From: Clostridia bacterium
Lineage (GTDB): Bacteria > Bacillota > Clostridia > Christensenellales > Borkfalkiaceae
DNA: 64,000 nucleotides
Reading direction: 5' to 3'
Assembly (NCBI GenBank): GCA_900770945.1
Contig: CAAGME010000043.1
Location: 1-64,000 of the forward strand
Shown: piece after piece, positions 48,381 to 56,069 of the stretch
Layout: every line of letters starts with the position of its first letter
Position numbering within the stretch: position 1 is the stretch's first letter
Translations under genes and position numbers: made by a program
The notes under the pieces: model-generated
Database searches by the model: none
What the model was told of the DNA's origin: nothing
Seen by the model: the letters and a program-made list of their open reading frames with translations, nothing else

Positions 48381-49682
48381 ATGAAATACAACAACGAGAA
48401 AGTAGTTTTTGAAGGAACAAAAAGCAAAAACCCGTTTGCTTTCCGTTATTATGACGCGGAAAAAGTCGTCGGCGGAAAGAAGATGAAAGAGTGGCTGAAA
48501 TTCGCAATGAGTTATTGGCACACCGTCAATGCTGCCGGCACGGATATGTTCGGCGGCGATACGATGGATAAGACTTTCGGGCTTAGCGGAATGGAAATGT
48601 ACAAAAAGAAAGCCGATTTTGCGTTCGATTTGATGCAGAAGCTCGGCATCGAATACTACTGCTTCCATGACGTGGACGTTGCGCCCGAGGGCAAAACGCT
48701 TGCGGAAAGCGTTAAAAACCTTGAAGAAATGACGGACTATCTGCTCGAAAAGCAGAGAAAAACGGGCATAAAACTTTTATGGGCGACGGCTAACATGTTC
48801 AGCGACAAAAAGTTTATGGCGGGCGCGGGTACTTCGCCTTTTGCGGACGTTTTCGCCGTTGCCGCCGGCAAAGTCAAAGCGGCGATAGACGCGGCAATCA
48901 AACTCGGCGCGACCGGTTACGTTTTCTGGGGCGGAAGAGAAGGTTACGACACCCTTTTGAACACGGATATGGGCTTAGAACTCGACAACCTGGCAAGACT
49001 TTTGACTCTCGCCCGCGATTATGCGAGAAAAAAAGGCTTTAAGGGCGACTTCTATATCGAACCCAAACCCAAGGAACCGACGAAAAATCAGTACGACTTC
49101 GACGTGGCGACTTGCGCCAACTTCTTGAGAAAATACAACCTTTTAGACGACTTTAAGGTTAATATAGAAGCAAACCATGCAACGCTTGCGGGGCATACCT
49201 TCCAACACGAATTGCGCATGGCGCGCGTAAACGGCATTTTCGGCTCGATAGACGCAAACCAAGGCGATTTGCTGCTCGGCTGGGACACCGACCAATTCCC
49301 GACCAACGTTTACGAAACGACCGCTTGCATGTACGAAGTGTTGAAAGCCGGCGGTTTTGTGAGCGGCGGGCTTAATTTCGACGCGAAAGCACGCAGACAG
49401 TCAAATACTTTTGAAGATATAATCTTGTCGTATATAGCCGGCATGGATTCGTTCGCGCTCGGGCTTATCAAGGCGCAGGCTATAATTGACGACGGACGTA
49501 TCGACGAATTCACCAAAGAGAGATATTCGTCTTATCAAAGCGGCATAGGCAAACGCGTCGTCGAGGGCAAAGAAACGCTCGAAAGCCTTGCCGAATACGC
49601 GGCGGACTTAACCGACGTCAAAGCGCAGTCGGGCAGACAGGAATATCTCGAAAACGTCATTAACGACATTCTTTTCGGTTAA
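48381..49682 (+). CDS. xylA: Xylose isomerase
   Basis: 433 residues, GCGAGGTGAATATTT before the ATG. Class II xylose isomerase motifs: catalytic His in YYCFHDVDVAPEG, FWGGREGYDTLLNTD, metal ligands in FYIEPKPKEPTKNQYDFD, NIEANHATLAGHTFQHE and GSIDANQGD. The length is normal. It converts D-xylose to D-xylulose in the cytoplasm. One nt separates it from xylB. Confidence 0.98.
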   Translation: MKYNNEKVVFEGTKSKNPFAFRYYDAEKVVGGKKMKEWLKFAMSYWHTVNAAGTDMFGGDTMDKTFGLSGMEMYKKKADFAFDLMQKLGIEYYCFHDVDVAPEGKTLAESVKNLEEMTDYLLEKQRKTGIKLLWATANMFSDKKFMAGAGTSPFADVFAVAAGKVKAAIDAAIKLGATGYVFWGGREGYDTLLNTDMGLELDNLARLLTLARDYARKKGFKGDFYIEPKPKEPTKNQYDFDVATCANFLRKYNLLDDFKVNIEANHATLAGHTFQHELRMARVNGIFGSIDANQGDLLLGWDTDQFPTNVYETTACMYEVLKAGGFVSGGLNFDAKARRQSNTFEDIILSYIAGMDSFALGLIKAQAIIDDGRIDEFTKERYSSYQSGIGKRVVEGKETLESLAEYAADLTDVKAQSGRQEYLENVINDILFG

Positions 49683-49683
49683 A

Positions 49684-51135
49684 ATGTATTATATAGGAAT
49701 AGACCTCGGAACGAGCGCGGTTAAAGGTTTGCTGATCGATGAAAACGGCGCGGTTTTGAGAGAAAACAGCAGAACTTACCCCGTTTTTTACCCGAGCGAC
49801 GGATGGAGCGAGCAGAATCCCGAAGACTGGTTTTTTGCCGTTAATCGCCTTATAGACGAACTTTCCGACGGCGTGGAAGAAAAAATAGCCGCGCTTTCCG
49901 TCGGCGGACAAATGCATGGATTAGTCGTTTTGGACGAAAACGACAACGTAGTGCGCCCGTGCATTTTGTGGAACGACGGCAGAACGGAAAAGCAAACGCG
50001 GTACTTAAACGAAGTCGTCGGCAAAGAATTTCTTTCCGAAAACACGGCGAACATCGCCTTTGCGGGCTTCACCGCGCCCAAACTTTTGTGGATAGAAGAA
50101 AACGAGCCGGAAAACTTTAAAAAAATACGTAAAATAATGCTTCCTAAGGACTATATCGCGTATAGATTGACGGGCAGCTTCACTACGGATTTTTCCGACG
50201 CTTCGGGTACGCTTTTTCTTGACGTAAAAAATAAGTGCTGGTCGCAAAAAATGCTCGATATCCTGCATATAGACCGACTTATGCTTCCTGAGTTAAAAGA
50301 AAGTTACGAGGTTATAGGGCGGATAAAGGACGGGTTTAAGTTAAAAGGAGTTCTCGTTGCGGCAGGAGCGGGCGACAATGCGGCGGCGGCGATAGGCACG
50401 GGCGCGACGACGAACGGCGCAACCAACATATCTCTCGGCACGTCCGGCACGGTGTTCACTTCTTGCGATAAGTTTTCCGCAGGCGAAAACAATTCTTTGC
50501 ACGCTTTTTGCCACGCAAACGGCAAGTACCACCTTATGGGGTGCATACTTTCCGCGGCGAGCGCGAACAAGTGGTGGATAGAAGATATTTTAAAAAGTAA
50601 AGATTATGAGGGCGAAGTAGCTTTTGCAAAGGAAAAAGCGGGGAATAACGGCGTGTATTTTTTGCCGTACCTTATGGGTGAAAGAAGCCCGCACAACGAC
50701 GTGAACGCCCGAGGGGCTTTCATCGGTATGCGGCTCGATACTTCGCGGCAAGAAATGTCGCTTGCAGTTTTAGAGGGCGTTGCGTTTGCTCTTCGCGACT
50801 GTGTGGAAGCGGCGAGAAGTTCGGGCGTAAAAATCAGTTCTGCAACGCTTTGCGGCGGCGGCGCGAAAAGCAAGCTTTGGCGGCGGATAATCGCAGACGT
50901 TCTCGGCGCAAAAATAATGATTCCCGAAGCGGAACAGGGTCCCGGGTACGGCGCGGCGATACTTGCAATGGTTGCCGCGGGCGAATATTCTTCGGTAGAA
51001 GAAGCCGTTAAAAAAATAGTAAGAGTCAAGGAAAGCGTTATTCCGGACAAAAAAGGTGTGGATTTGTACGAAAAGAGGTATAAAACGTATAAGTCGCTGT
51101 ATCCGTGTCTGAAAGAAGTTTTTAAAACGATGTAA
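49684..51135 (+). CDS. xylB: Xylulokinase
   Basis: 483 residues of the FGGY kinase family: ATP-site MYYIGIDLGTSAVKGLL, SVGGQMHGLVVLD, ILWNDGRTEKQ, the second phosphate motif TNISLGTSGTVF and the C-terminal CGGGAKSKLWRRI and GPGYGAAILA. It phosphorylates D-xylulose to xylulose 5-phosphate, which enters the pentose phosphate route. One nt after xylA, so translation is coupled; a terminator at 51163 ends the operon. Confidence 0.97.
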   Translation: MYYIGIDLGTSAVKGLLIDENGAVLRENSRTYPVFYPSDGWSEQNPEDWFFAVNRLIDELSDGVEEKIAALSVGGQMHGLVVLDENDNVVRPCILWNDGRTEKQTRYLNEVVGKEFLSENTANIAFAGFTAPKLLWIEENEPENFKKIRKIMLPKDYIAYRLTGSFTTDFSDASGTLFLDVKNKCWSQKMLDILHIDRLMLPELKESYEVIGRIKDGFKLKGVLVAAGAGDNAAAAIGTGATTNGATNISLGTSGTVFTSCDKFSAGENNSLHAFCHANGKYHLMGCILSAASANKWWIEDILKSKDYEGEVAFAKEKAGNNGVYFLPYLMGERSPHNDVNARGAFIGMRLDTSRQEMSLAVLEGVAFALRDCVEAARSSGVKISSATLCGGGAKSKLWRRIIADVLGAKIMIPEAEQGPGYGAAILAMVAAGEYSSVEEAVKKIVRVKESVIPDKKGVDLYEKRYKTYKSLYPCLKEVFKTM

Positions 51136-51162
51136 TCTATATAGGCTCCTTTAAGTATTGTT

Positions 51163-51203
51163 AAAGCCGCGGTGAGTTGTAAAAAGCAAGCCGCGGCTTT
51201 TTC
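51163..51203 (+). terminator. Terminator of the GH43-xylAB operon
   Basis: AAAGCCGCGG (51163-51172) pairs with CCGCGGCTTT (51191-51200) followed by TT and a second T-rich run. The stretch 51204-51469 shows no gene; it holds a hairpin (51359-51390) downstream of the transposase. Confidence 0.8.
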
Positions 51204-51469
51204 GCTTGCTTTTTTACTTAGCGAAAAAATCTCTTTGCGCGACTATGCGACTAAAAGATTGAAATGTTGTTTTGTCAATCGTTTTTTAAGAGATTTTAAG
51301 AAATTTTCTAAATAATTTTTATTTTCGGGGTTTTGACGCCCTAAAATAGGCAAAATAAGGGGGTTGCCGTCGTGTTGTGCGGCAATCCCCGTTGTTTTAA
51401 CTTGTAAAAGGGCATAAGAAAACAACCGCGGCGATAATAGACGCGGCGCGTCGGCGGTGTTAAGTTTCG

Positions 51470-52492
51470 TTAGGCGGCTTTTTTCTTCAAGAATTTGACC
51501 CGATAGCCCGCGTCGGGCGTTTCGGGCGTTGCCGATTTCAAAACTTCCATAAGTTCGGCGCGCTTTTGTAGCGGTGTAATCCACGACCGCCGCCCGTTTT
51601 TATCCCGTAAAGACGAGTGCGGGCAATTATTATATCGAACGAGCCACGACTGCATTTTGTCGCGTAGTTCGTCGAACGTCTTAAATTGTAAATGATTATA
51701 AAAATTTTCTTGATCGGTGCGGTGCGAACGTTCGACCTTGCCGTTGTGGCGCGGCGTGTAAACTCGTATCAATTTGTGTTTGATTTTTAGTTTGTTCAAT
51801 AAAATATCGACGGCGTGGACCTTACCTTCGCCCGTTCCTTTCGGGTTTGTAAATTCCGTGCCGTTGTCCGTTTGAATAACAGCGGGCAAATATCCGAAGT
51901 AAATTATAGCGCGTTTTATAAAATCGACGGTCGAGTATCCGCTTTTTTCTTTGTATGGATAGATAAACCGCTCCCGCGTCGCCTCGTCAATCATTGTATA
52001 TTGATAGAAACGTTCTTTTCGACATTCGCCGCAATTACATTCGAGCGGAACGTATTTTACGTCCATTTGCATTTTAACACCGAGCATTTCGGGTGTGTCA
52101 TAGCGTTGCGCTACATAGGGGTTAATTTCTTTTACGGGGCGTATTTTGTGTTTCATTAAAAACCGATAAAACCCGCCGTACGTCCGATTGTAGCCGTATT
52201 CGGTGCGGAGTATGCCCAACGCCTCGGCGTAACTAATATCGGGGTGTGATTTGAATACTTCGGCAATTTGTGCCGTTTCTTCGGGTGTGTGCGCGTTCGG
52301 GTGCGGAGTATGCGGGCGGCTTGATTTGTTTTGTAAACTTTCTTCCGAGCCGTCGTATGCCCGCCGCCACCGATAAAGACTTTGTATCGTGCATTTCGTG
52401 CGCTTTGCGACTAAAAATATATCGACTTTATCAACGAGCCACATTTTCAACGCTTTTTCTTTTTCGTGCGCCGTGTATTTTATTCCCTTCAT
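51470..52492 (-). CDS. IS481-like transposase (rve/DDE integrase core)
   Basis: 340 residues. N-terminal HTH (EKEKALKMWLVDKVDIFLVA ... TIQSLYRWRRAYDGS) and linker, then the retroviral-integrase fold with the DDE triad: D in MQMDVKYVPLE, D in AVIQTDNGTEF and E in NGKVERSHRTDQENFY. Single-ORF layout fits the IS481 group. Two Cys pairs (CNCGEC) between the first and second D are a small insert. I could not identify terminal inverted repeats or a target duplication, so the element limits are unknown. It lies between the xyl operon and the prophage genes on the prophage strand. Confidence 0.85.
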   Translation of the reverse strand: MKGIKYTAHEKEKALKMWLVDKVDIFLVAKRTKCTIQSLYRWRRAYDGSEESLQNKSSRPHTPHPNAHTPEETAQIAEVFKSHPDISYAEALGILRTEYGYNRTYGGFYRFLMKHKIRPVKEINPYVAQRYDTPEMLGVKMQMDVKYVPLECNCGECRKERFYQYTMIDEATRERFIYPYKEKSGYSTVDFIKRAIIYFGYLPAVIQTDNGTEFTNPKGTGEGKVHAVDILLNKLKIKHKLIRVYTPRHNGKVERSHRTDQENFYNHLQFKTFDELRDKMQSWLVRYNNCPHSSLRDKNGRRSWITPLQKRAELMEVLKSATPETPDAGYRVKFLKKKAA

Positions 52493-52514
52493 TTTTTAAC
52501 CTCCTTACATAGTA

Positions 52515-52545
52515 AAAGCGGGCTACCGTTCGGCAACCCGCTTTT
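52515..52545 (-). terminator. Terminator of the prophage early small-gene unit
   Basis: AAAGCGGG with CCCGCTTT and an inner ACCG/CGGC-type stem; T-runs on both sides. Lies upstream of the transposase gene. Confidence 0.65.
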
Positions 52546-52555
52546 TGCGCCTTTC

Positions 52556-52750
52556 TTACTTGTTTTTGTCTTTCAAAACGCCCGCCGCCCAACGTAAGAA
52601 TTGTGCTTTGTTCATACCACTGTTTTTGATTATTGCGTCAATTTCCGCCGCCTCGTCGGGTTTTAACCACGTTGTCCATTTTATGGAGTCGTTTTTGTGC
52701 GTTTCCCGATAGCGTTTATCGGCGGCTTTTTGCGCCTCGCTCCGTGCCAT
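52556..52750 (-). CDS. Small ribbon-helix-helix-like phage protein
   Basis: 64 residues with GGAGGTATATT before the ATG. WTTWLKPDEAAEIDAIIKNSG-MNKAQFLRWAAG has the beta-helix-helix pattern of Arc/CopG-type DNA-binding proteins, preceded by a basic N-terminal segment. Probable small regulator of the early region. Last of four short genes on the minus strand. Confidence 0.6.
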   Translation of the reverse strand: MARSEAQKAADKRYRETHKNDSIKWTTWLKPDEAAEIDAIIKNSGMNKAQFLRWAAGVLKDKNK

Positions 52751-52762
52751 AATATACCTCCG

Positions 52763-52930
52763 TTAAAACAAGTCATTTTCGGCGACAAACGTTTTTAAGT
52801 CGTCGAAAGTAGGGCAATCGGCTTTTGTAATTTTTGCCGATACGGTTACGTTGTCTTTATCGGTCGATATCGTCCACGTTTTAGACTGTTCCGTTACCTT
52901 GTAAATTTTCCCGTCTTTTTCGATTTTCAT
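52763..52930 (-). CDS. Small phage protein, unknown
   Basis: 55 codons (MKIEKDGKIYKVTEQSKTW ...NDLF) with CGGAGGTGTAAA directly before the ATG. It begins as a beta-hairpin-like domain with alternating residues (TWTISTDKDNVTVSAKI) and ends in an acidic helix. No family recognised. It lies between two other small genes with short gaps. Confidence 0.6.
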   Translation of the reverse strand: MKIEKDGKIYKVTEQSKTWTISTDKDNVTVSAKITKADCPTFDDLKTFVAENDLF

Positions 52931-52931
52931 T

Positions 52932-53150
52932 TTACACCTCCGATTTTTCGATTTTGATTATTTTTTCCACCTTACAACCGCAAAGAGCGCAAGTGCGTTT
53001 TACGGCGGTAACGGCGGATTGTTCCGTCGTTTTTGCATTTCCGCACGGGTTAAACGTGTATGACCCGTCGGCGTTTTGATTTTCGATTTGATTTGTCCTA
53101 CCGCTTAAAATGACGGTTATTTTATACGGTCTTTTTTCTTGATTTTTCAT
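52932..53150 (-). CDS. Small cysteine-containing phage protein
   Basis: 72 residues taking the ATG at 53148-53150, which has AGGATG at 6-nt spacing; longer in-frame starts exist. YKITVILSGRTNQIENQNAD is beta-rich, and CALCGCK plus an upstream Cys could bind a metal. No family recognised. One nt upstream of the next small gene, so part of the same unit. Confidence 0.5.
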   Translation of the reverse strand: MKNQEKRPYKITVILSGRTNQIENQNADGSYTFNPCGNAKTTEQSAVTAVKRTCALCGCKVEKIIKIEKSEV

Positions 53151-53220
53151 TTTGTGCATCCTATTGCGGTTGTTTCGATTTGACAAAACTAAAATAATGT
53201 GCTACAATAGGTCTTACGAG

Positions 53221-53236
53221 GGGCGGTTGCCCGCCC
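53221..53236 (-). terminator. GC-rich hairpin after the first early gene
   Basis: GGGCGG-TTGC-CCGCCC, perfect 6-bp stem with tetraloop, 19 nt past the stop of the 53255 gene. No T-run; partial terminator or processing site. Confidence 0.45.
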
Positions 53237-53254
53237 GCTCTGCCTATCGCCGTT

Positions 53255-53386
53255 TTATTCGGCTTTGGTGTTTGCCTTGCTTGCCTTCGGCTTTTTAAGG
53301 GTTATCGTAACTTTGACTCTTTCGACGGTGTCGTTACTTTCAACCGCTTTTGCCAAGTCTTGCAAGGCTTTTGCTATGTTTTCCAT
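53255..53386 (-). CDS. Small helical/basic phage protein
   Basis: 43 codons (MENIAKALQDLAKAVE...) with AGGAGG at 8-nt spacing. An amphipathic helix is followed by a beta strand and a Lys-rich tail. First gene after the strong leftward promoter at 53447-53475. No family recognised. Confidence 0.6.
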   Translation of the reverse strand: MENIAKALQDLAKAVESNDTVERVKVTITLKKPKASKANTKAE

Positions 53387-53411
53387 ATCCGCGACCTCCT
53401 TTTTAGATTTT

Positions 53412-53439
53412 CAAAGGTTTTTGTTTCCCTCAACCTTTG
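53412..53439. promoter_or_regulatory. Inverted repeat in the leftward leader
   Basis: CAAAGGTT (53412-53419) and AACCTTTG (53432-53439), 12-nt spacing, between the leftward -10 and the first small gene; operator or leader hairpin. Confidence 0.4.
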
Positions 53440-53446
53440 TGATTAT

Positions 53447-53475
53447 ATTATATCATATACCCCGTGATATGTCAA
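53447..53475 (-). promoter_or_regulatory. Strong leftward prophage promoter
   Basis: Minus strand: consensus TTGACA (53470-53475), 17-nt spacer, consensus TATAAT (53447-53452). Confidence 0.8.
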
Positions 53476-53526
53476 CGGTTTTAACGCACTTTTTCAAAAA
53501 TATTTTTAATTTTTTTGAGAAAAAAT

Positions 53527-53552
53527 AACGCCTTCCGATAGCGGAGGGCGTT
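53527..53552. terminator. Bidirectional terminator in the prophage control region
   Basis: AACGCCTTCCG-ATAG-CGGAGGGCGTT; on the minus strand it is followed by ATTTTTT. Ends the short leftward transcript from 53729-53757. Confidence 0.8.
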
Positions 53553-53558
53553 TTATCG

Positions 53559-53651
53559 TTATATCGAGATTTTTAATAAAGGAATAGCCGCGTTATTGAC
53601 TTCGCCGTAAAGATTTGATATAATAGATTTGCGACAATCATTACACTTCAT
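53559..53651 (-). CDS. Possible 30-residue protein on a short leftward transcript
   Basis: ATG at 53649-53651, stop at 53559-53561; begins MKCNDCRKSII (one CxxC). The transcript predicted from the promoter at 53729-53757 to the terminator at 53527 is about 200 nt and contains only this ORF; the ribosome site is weak. It might equally be a non-coding RNA, antisense to the repressor leader. Confidence 0.3.
   Translation of the reverse strand: MKCNDCRKSIISNLYGEVNNAAIPLLKISI
53596..53624 (+). promoter_or_regulatory. Rightward promoter, probably for the repressor gene
   Basis: TTGACT (53596-53601), 17-nt spacer, TATAAT (53619-53624). It would give a leader of about 180 nt before the repressor ATG and faces the leftward promoter at 53729-53757. 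Confidence 0.6.
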
Positions 53652-53728
53652 ATCTTACGACTCGGTTATAACACGGCTAACGATATAACGACGCCCGTTT
53701 TTCTCGGTGCGTCGATAATCGTACTACT

Positions 53729-53757
53729 ATTATATATCGAACAACCGATAAAGTCAA
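53729..53757 (-). promoter_or_regulatory. Leftward promoter inside the repressor leader
   Basis: Minus strand: TTGACT (53752-53757), 17-nt spacer, TATAAT (53729-53734). Confidence 0.65.
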
Positions 53758-53767
53758 GACTTCTTGA
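53754..53767. promoter_or_regulatory. Candidate repressor operator
   Basis: TCAAG-ACTT-CTTGA, perfect inverted repeat overlapping the -35 of the leftward promoter and lying 44 nt before the repressor start. Confidence 0.5.
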
Positions 53768-53810
53768 AGTGTAAACGAAAATTTTATGCTTTAAGGAGTC
53801 TTTTTTTTGT

Positions 53811-54215
53811 ATGACGATTTCCGAACGAATTTTCGATCTTTTGAAAAAACAAAGGAAAAAGCAAGGCGATCTCGCGCGGGCGTTAGGCGTACGCCCGACG
53901 ACGGTTTCGGAGTGGAACACGGGTAAACGCGAGCCTTCGGGGTCGCTATACGAAAAAATCGCCGAATATTTCGGCGTGTCGCTCGATTATCTTATTACGG
54001 GGCGACCGTCGCGCGACGCACCCGTACAACAAATAATCGGCAACAATAACTCGAATAACGTTGCAAATATTGCGGGCAACGTCGGCGGGGATTTGACCGA
54101 ATACGAGCGGGAATTGCTGAAAGTGTGCGCGGGGTTCGATATACGCCGTAAAACCGCGCTTTTGACGTATGTGTATAATCTCGAAAAAGAAATGAAAGAA
54201 AACAAGGAGTCTTAA
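53811..54215 (+). CDS. Phage repressor (XRE family)
   Basis: 134 residues, AAGGAGTCTTTTTTTTGT before the ATG. Residues 5-65 are an XRE HTH (KKQRKKQGDLARALGVRPTT-VSEWNTGKREPS). The C-terminal part is polar (IIGNNNSNNVANIAGNVGG) with a final helix pair, a form common in cI-like repressors of Firmicutes phages; no LexA-type peptidase motif is seen. It is divergent from the leftward promoters and overlaps a candidate operator region. It should maintain lysogeny. The HIRAN gene follows after 2 nt. Confidence 0.85.
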   Translation: MTISERIFDLLKKQRKKQGDLARALGVRPTTVSEWNTGKREPSGSLYEKIAEYFGVSLDYLITGRPSRDAPVQQIIGNNNSNNVANIAGNVGGDLTEYERELLKVCAGFDIRRKTALLTYVYNLEKEMKENKES

Positions 54216-54217
54216 TT

Positions 54218-54877
54218 ATGAAGTGGTTTTACAATCTTAAAAGGGTTATAAGGGTTATTATCGCTGTTGTTTCGTGGTTGCCGTTGTTTGTTTTTGCGGG
54301 CATTATAGGCGGAACGACGGGGGATAACGCCAACATCGAAACGTGGCAAGCGTTGATAATTTGCGTATTGCTTGCCGTCGGTATCGCGTTTACCGTGTTT
54401 GCCGTCAAAGCACGACGCAAGGAAACGCAAGCGGAGCGCGACGCAAAACGCGCCGAAAGAGCCACCGCCGACGCAAAACGTATTGCCGACGAACGGGAAA
54501 GGCGCGCGGCGTCCGTTGTTACTATGCCCGACTCGGTTATAAATTCGCCCGTCGTTAAAATCGATTTCCCGATTTTTACAAAGGCGGTCGGAGTAACTTT
54601 TGACAACTGCCAAAAAAACATACAAGAAAGCAATATCGGCGACGCGGTTTTGATAAAACATAAACCGACGGAGGAATACCCCGAAAGTACGGATATTGTA
54701 AACGCGCGGACGCGTAAGCGCGTCGGGCGGCTTAAATCCGATCTTGCGTGGGAATTTTTAGGCGAGTTCGACGAACGTTTTACGCTTGACGGCGAAATTG
54801 CCGATATAACGGGCGGGGACGACGGACAAAATTACGGTTGCAATATAAAAATAATCGGCGAGCATTACGACGAATAG
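54218..54877 (+). CDS. Membrane protein with C-terminal HIRAN-like domain
   Basis: 219 residues, AAGGAGTCTTAATT before the ATG, 2 nt after the repressor stop. Two membrane helices (about 12-32 and 45-63) are followed by a charged coiled-coil (KARRKETQAERDAKRAERAT) and from about residue 110 by a HIRAN-like domain: KAVGVTFDNCQKNIQESNIGD-AVLIKHKP ... DIVNARTRKRVGRLKSDLAW. HIRAN domains are thought to recognise DNA ends or damaged DNA and usually sit in helicases or as phage/prophage single domains. Encoded with the repressor, so expressed in the lysogen: a lysogenic-conversion or superinfection-exclusion role is plausible but inferred. Confidence 0.65.
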   Translation: MKWFYNLKRVIRVIIAVVSWLPLFVFAGIIGGTTGDNANIETWQALIICVLLAVGIAFTVFAVKARRKETQAERDAKRAERATADAKRIADERERRAASVVTMPDSVINSPVVKIDFPIFTKAVGVTFDNCQKNIQESNIGDAVLIKHKPTEEYPESTDIVNARTRKRVGRLKSDLAWEFLGEFDERFTLDGEIADITGGDDGQNYGCNIKIIGEHYDE

Positions 54878-54893
54878 CCGCCGCAAGCAAAGA

Positions 54894-54917
54894 AAACGCC
54901 CCGACAAGGGCGTTTTT
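54894..54917. terminator. Bidirectional terminator between repressor unit and late genes
   Basis: AACGCCC-CGACA-(G)GGGCGTT type hairpin followed by TTTTTTTG on the plus strand. Confidence 0.8.
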
Positions 54918-54924
54918 TTGATTG

Positions 54925-55341
54925 TCAATTAAAATGTTTTTCGCCGAGGCGGGTTGCCCAACCTTCAAACCATATTCGATCGTAGGGCGGTAGGGTGTGT
55001 CCGAGTCCTTTTCGTATCTTGTATTCGCGATACCAATATCGAACGCAAGAGGGAATACTTACAAGAAACGGCATAAATACTCCGAGCATAATATTTTGTA
55101 AGCCGTGTCCGCTTTCGTGTTGTAGAATATGTAAAGACGGGTTTTTATTGACGACGAAAAACGCGCCGAGTTCAAAACCGCCCCAACCGCTCCCGACTTC
55201 AAAATAAATCAAATAATGAAAGCGTTTCGGTTTATGCCCCGTAACAAGTAGAGCAAGGGCAACAACAACGCCGCAAAGCGTCATAAGCAAGCCCCACGTT
55301 AAAGACAAGAGCCAAAACGCAACCGCTTTAAGGGTTTTCAT
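54925..55341 (-). CDS. Phage membrane protein with HExGH-like motif
   Basis: 138 residues, GAAGGAGGCAGACA before the ATG. One or two N-terminal membrane helices (LKAVAFWLLSLTWGLLMTLC ...), then HILQHESGHGLQNIMLG, an H-E-S-G-H metal-ligand pattern, and a further hydrophobic stretch (FMPFLVSIPS). It resembles small membrane proteins with HEYGHTIQS-type motifs seen in Firmicutes phages and genomes, possibly degenerate metalloproteases. Last gene of the late block, overlapping the holin-like gene by 14 nt, so it may belong to lysis or host-surface modification. Function unknown. Confidence 0.6.
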   Translation of the reverse strand: MKTLKAVAFWLLSLTWGLLMTLCGVVVALALLVTGHKPKRFHYLIYFEVGSGWGGFELGAFFVVNKNPSLHILQHESGHGLQNIMLGVFMPFLVSIPSCVRYWYREYKIRKGLGHTLPPYDRIWFEGWATRLGEKHFN

Positions 55342-55729
55342 TGTCTGCCTCCTTCGGTTTATTTTTTAAGTCGTATAACGTAGCCTCGATTTGTTGTTTA
55401 AGCCACGTTTCGGGGTTGCCGTAATTCTCGGTTATGTATTTTTGCACGTCGCCCGTAAGTTGTTTAAGTGCCGACGTTAAAGCAAGGTGTAACGCCTTCT
55501 CTTGTGCGTCTTTCGTCCACGCGTCCGTACCTTTAATCGACTCGACGTATGTTTGATACGTTCCCTTTACGGCGGACGATACGGCGTCAAGCGCGGCGGT
55601 TAAAAAACCGCGTGCTTTCTCGTTCTTTACCTTAACGCTTATAAGCGATTTTACTTTTGCAAGCACCCACGCAACGAGCGCGGCGACTACAAAGGCGACA
55701 ATTTGTATAAGTAAGTTTTTCCAATCCAT
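55328..55729 (-). CDS. Phage holin, LLH-type
   Basis: 133 residues, GGAGTAAAAA before the ATG. One N-terminal membrane helix (LLIQIVAFVVAALVAWVLAKV) is followed by a long soluble helical region with KGFLTAALDAV-like (ARGFLTAALDAVSSAV) and ALKQLTGDVQKYITENYGNPETWLKQQIEA (in parts), the signature of the LLH holin family (Phage_holin_6). It should permeabilise the membrane at lysis. No endolysin gene lies beside it in the window. Confidence 0.8.
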   Translation of the reverse strand: MDWKNLLIQIVAFVVAALVAWVLAKVKSLISVKVKNEKARGFLTAALDAVSSAVKGTYQTYVESIKGTDAWTKDAQEKALHLALTSALKQLTGDVQKYITENYGNPETWLKQQIEATLYDLKNKPKEADNENP

Positions 55730-55732
55730 TTT

Positions 55733-56068
55733 TTACTCCTCCGATATGTTTTTACCGTCGTTTTGTAAGGGGTGTTCGGGCAATGCGATTAAATCGTTGT
55801 ATAAGTCCGTTATAACACCGTTTCCGCCGAGTAAATGATACGACTCATACTCCCGACGCAATGCGTCTTTCGCATAAATAGGGCAAAAGCCGCGCTCGGT
55901 GTATTTTTCGTGTTGACGGATTATTTCGGCGCGCAAAAGACTTTGCAAGCCGTTTTGTATTGCCGCGTTTTTTTGCTTGTTGTTTCTAAAATTGCCGACG
56001 ACAGACGTTATAACGACACCAACGGTCGTACTTATAAACGCGGTTAAAATCGTTGCCCAAACGTTCAT
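55733..56068 (-). CDS. Small phage membrane protein, possibly holin-like
   Basis: 111 residues from the ATG at 56066-56068 (GGAGGCGTAAA before it; a GTG-side extension of five codons is less likely). One N-terminal membrane helix (ATILTAFISTTVGVVITSVVG), a basic segment (FRNNKQKN) and a soluble helical part with IRQHEKYTERGFCPIYAKDALRREYESYHLLGGNG (in parts), a pattern found in small phage proteins next to holins. Probably works with the LLH holin. Confidence 0.6.
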   Translation of the reverse strand: MNVWATILTAFISTTVGVVITSVVGNFRNNKQKNAAIQNGLQSLLRAEIIRQHEKYTERGFCPIYAKDALRREYESYHLLGGNGVITDLYNDLIALPEHPLQNDGKNISEE

Positions 56069-56069
56069 T

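Noticed and set aside
51243..51584. 113-codon frame overlapping the transposase 3' end
   Set aside because: Different frame over the well-supported transposase, no recognisable domain or start signal.
51204..52560. Terminal inverted repeats delimiting the IS481-like element
   Set aside because: Compared the flanks by eye and found no convincing pair; hairpins at 51359-51390 and 52515-52545 are terminator-like and unrelated to each other.
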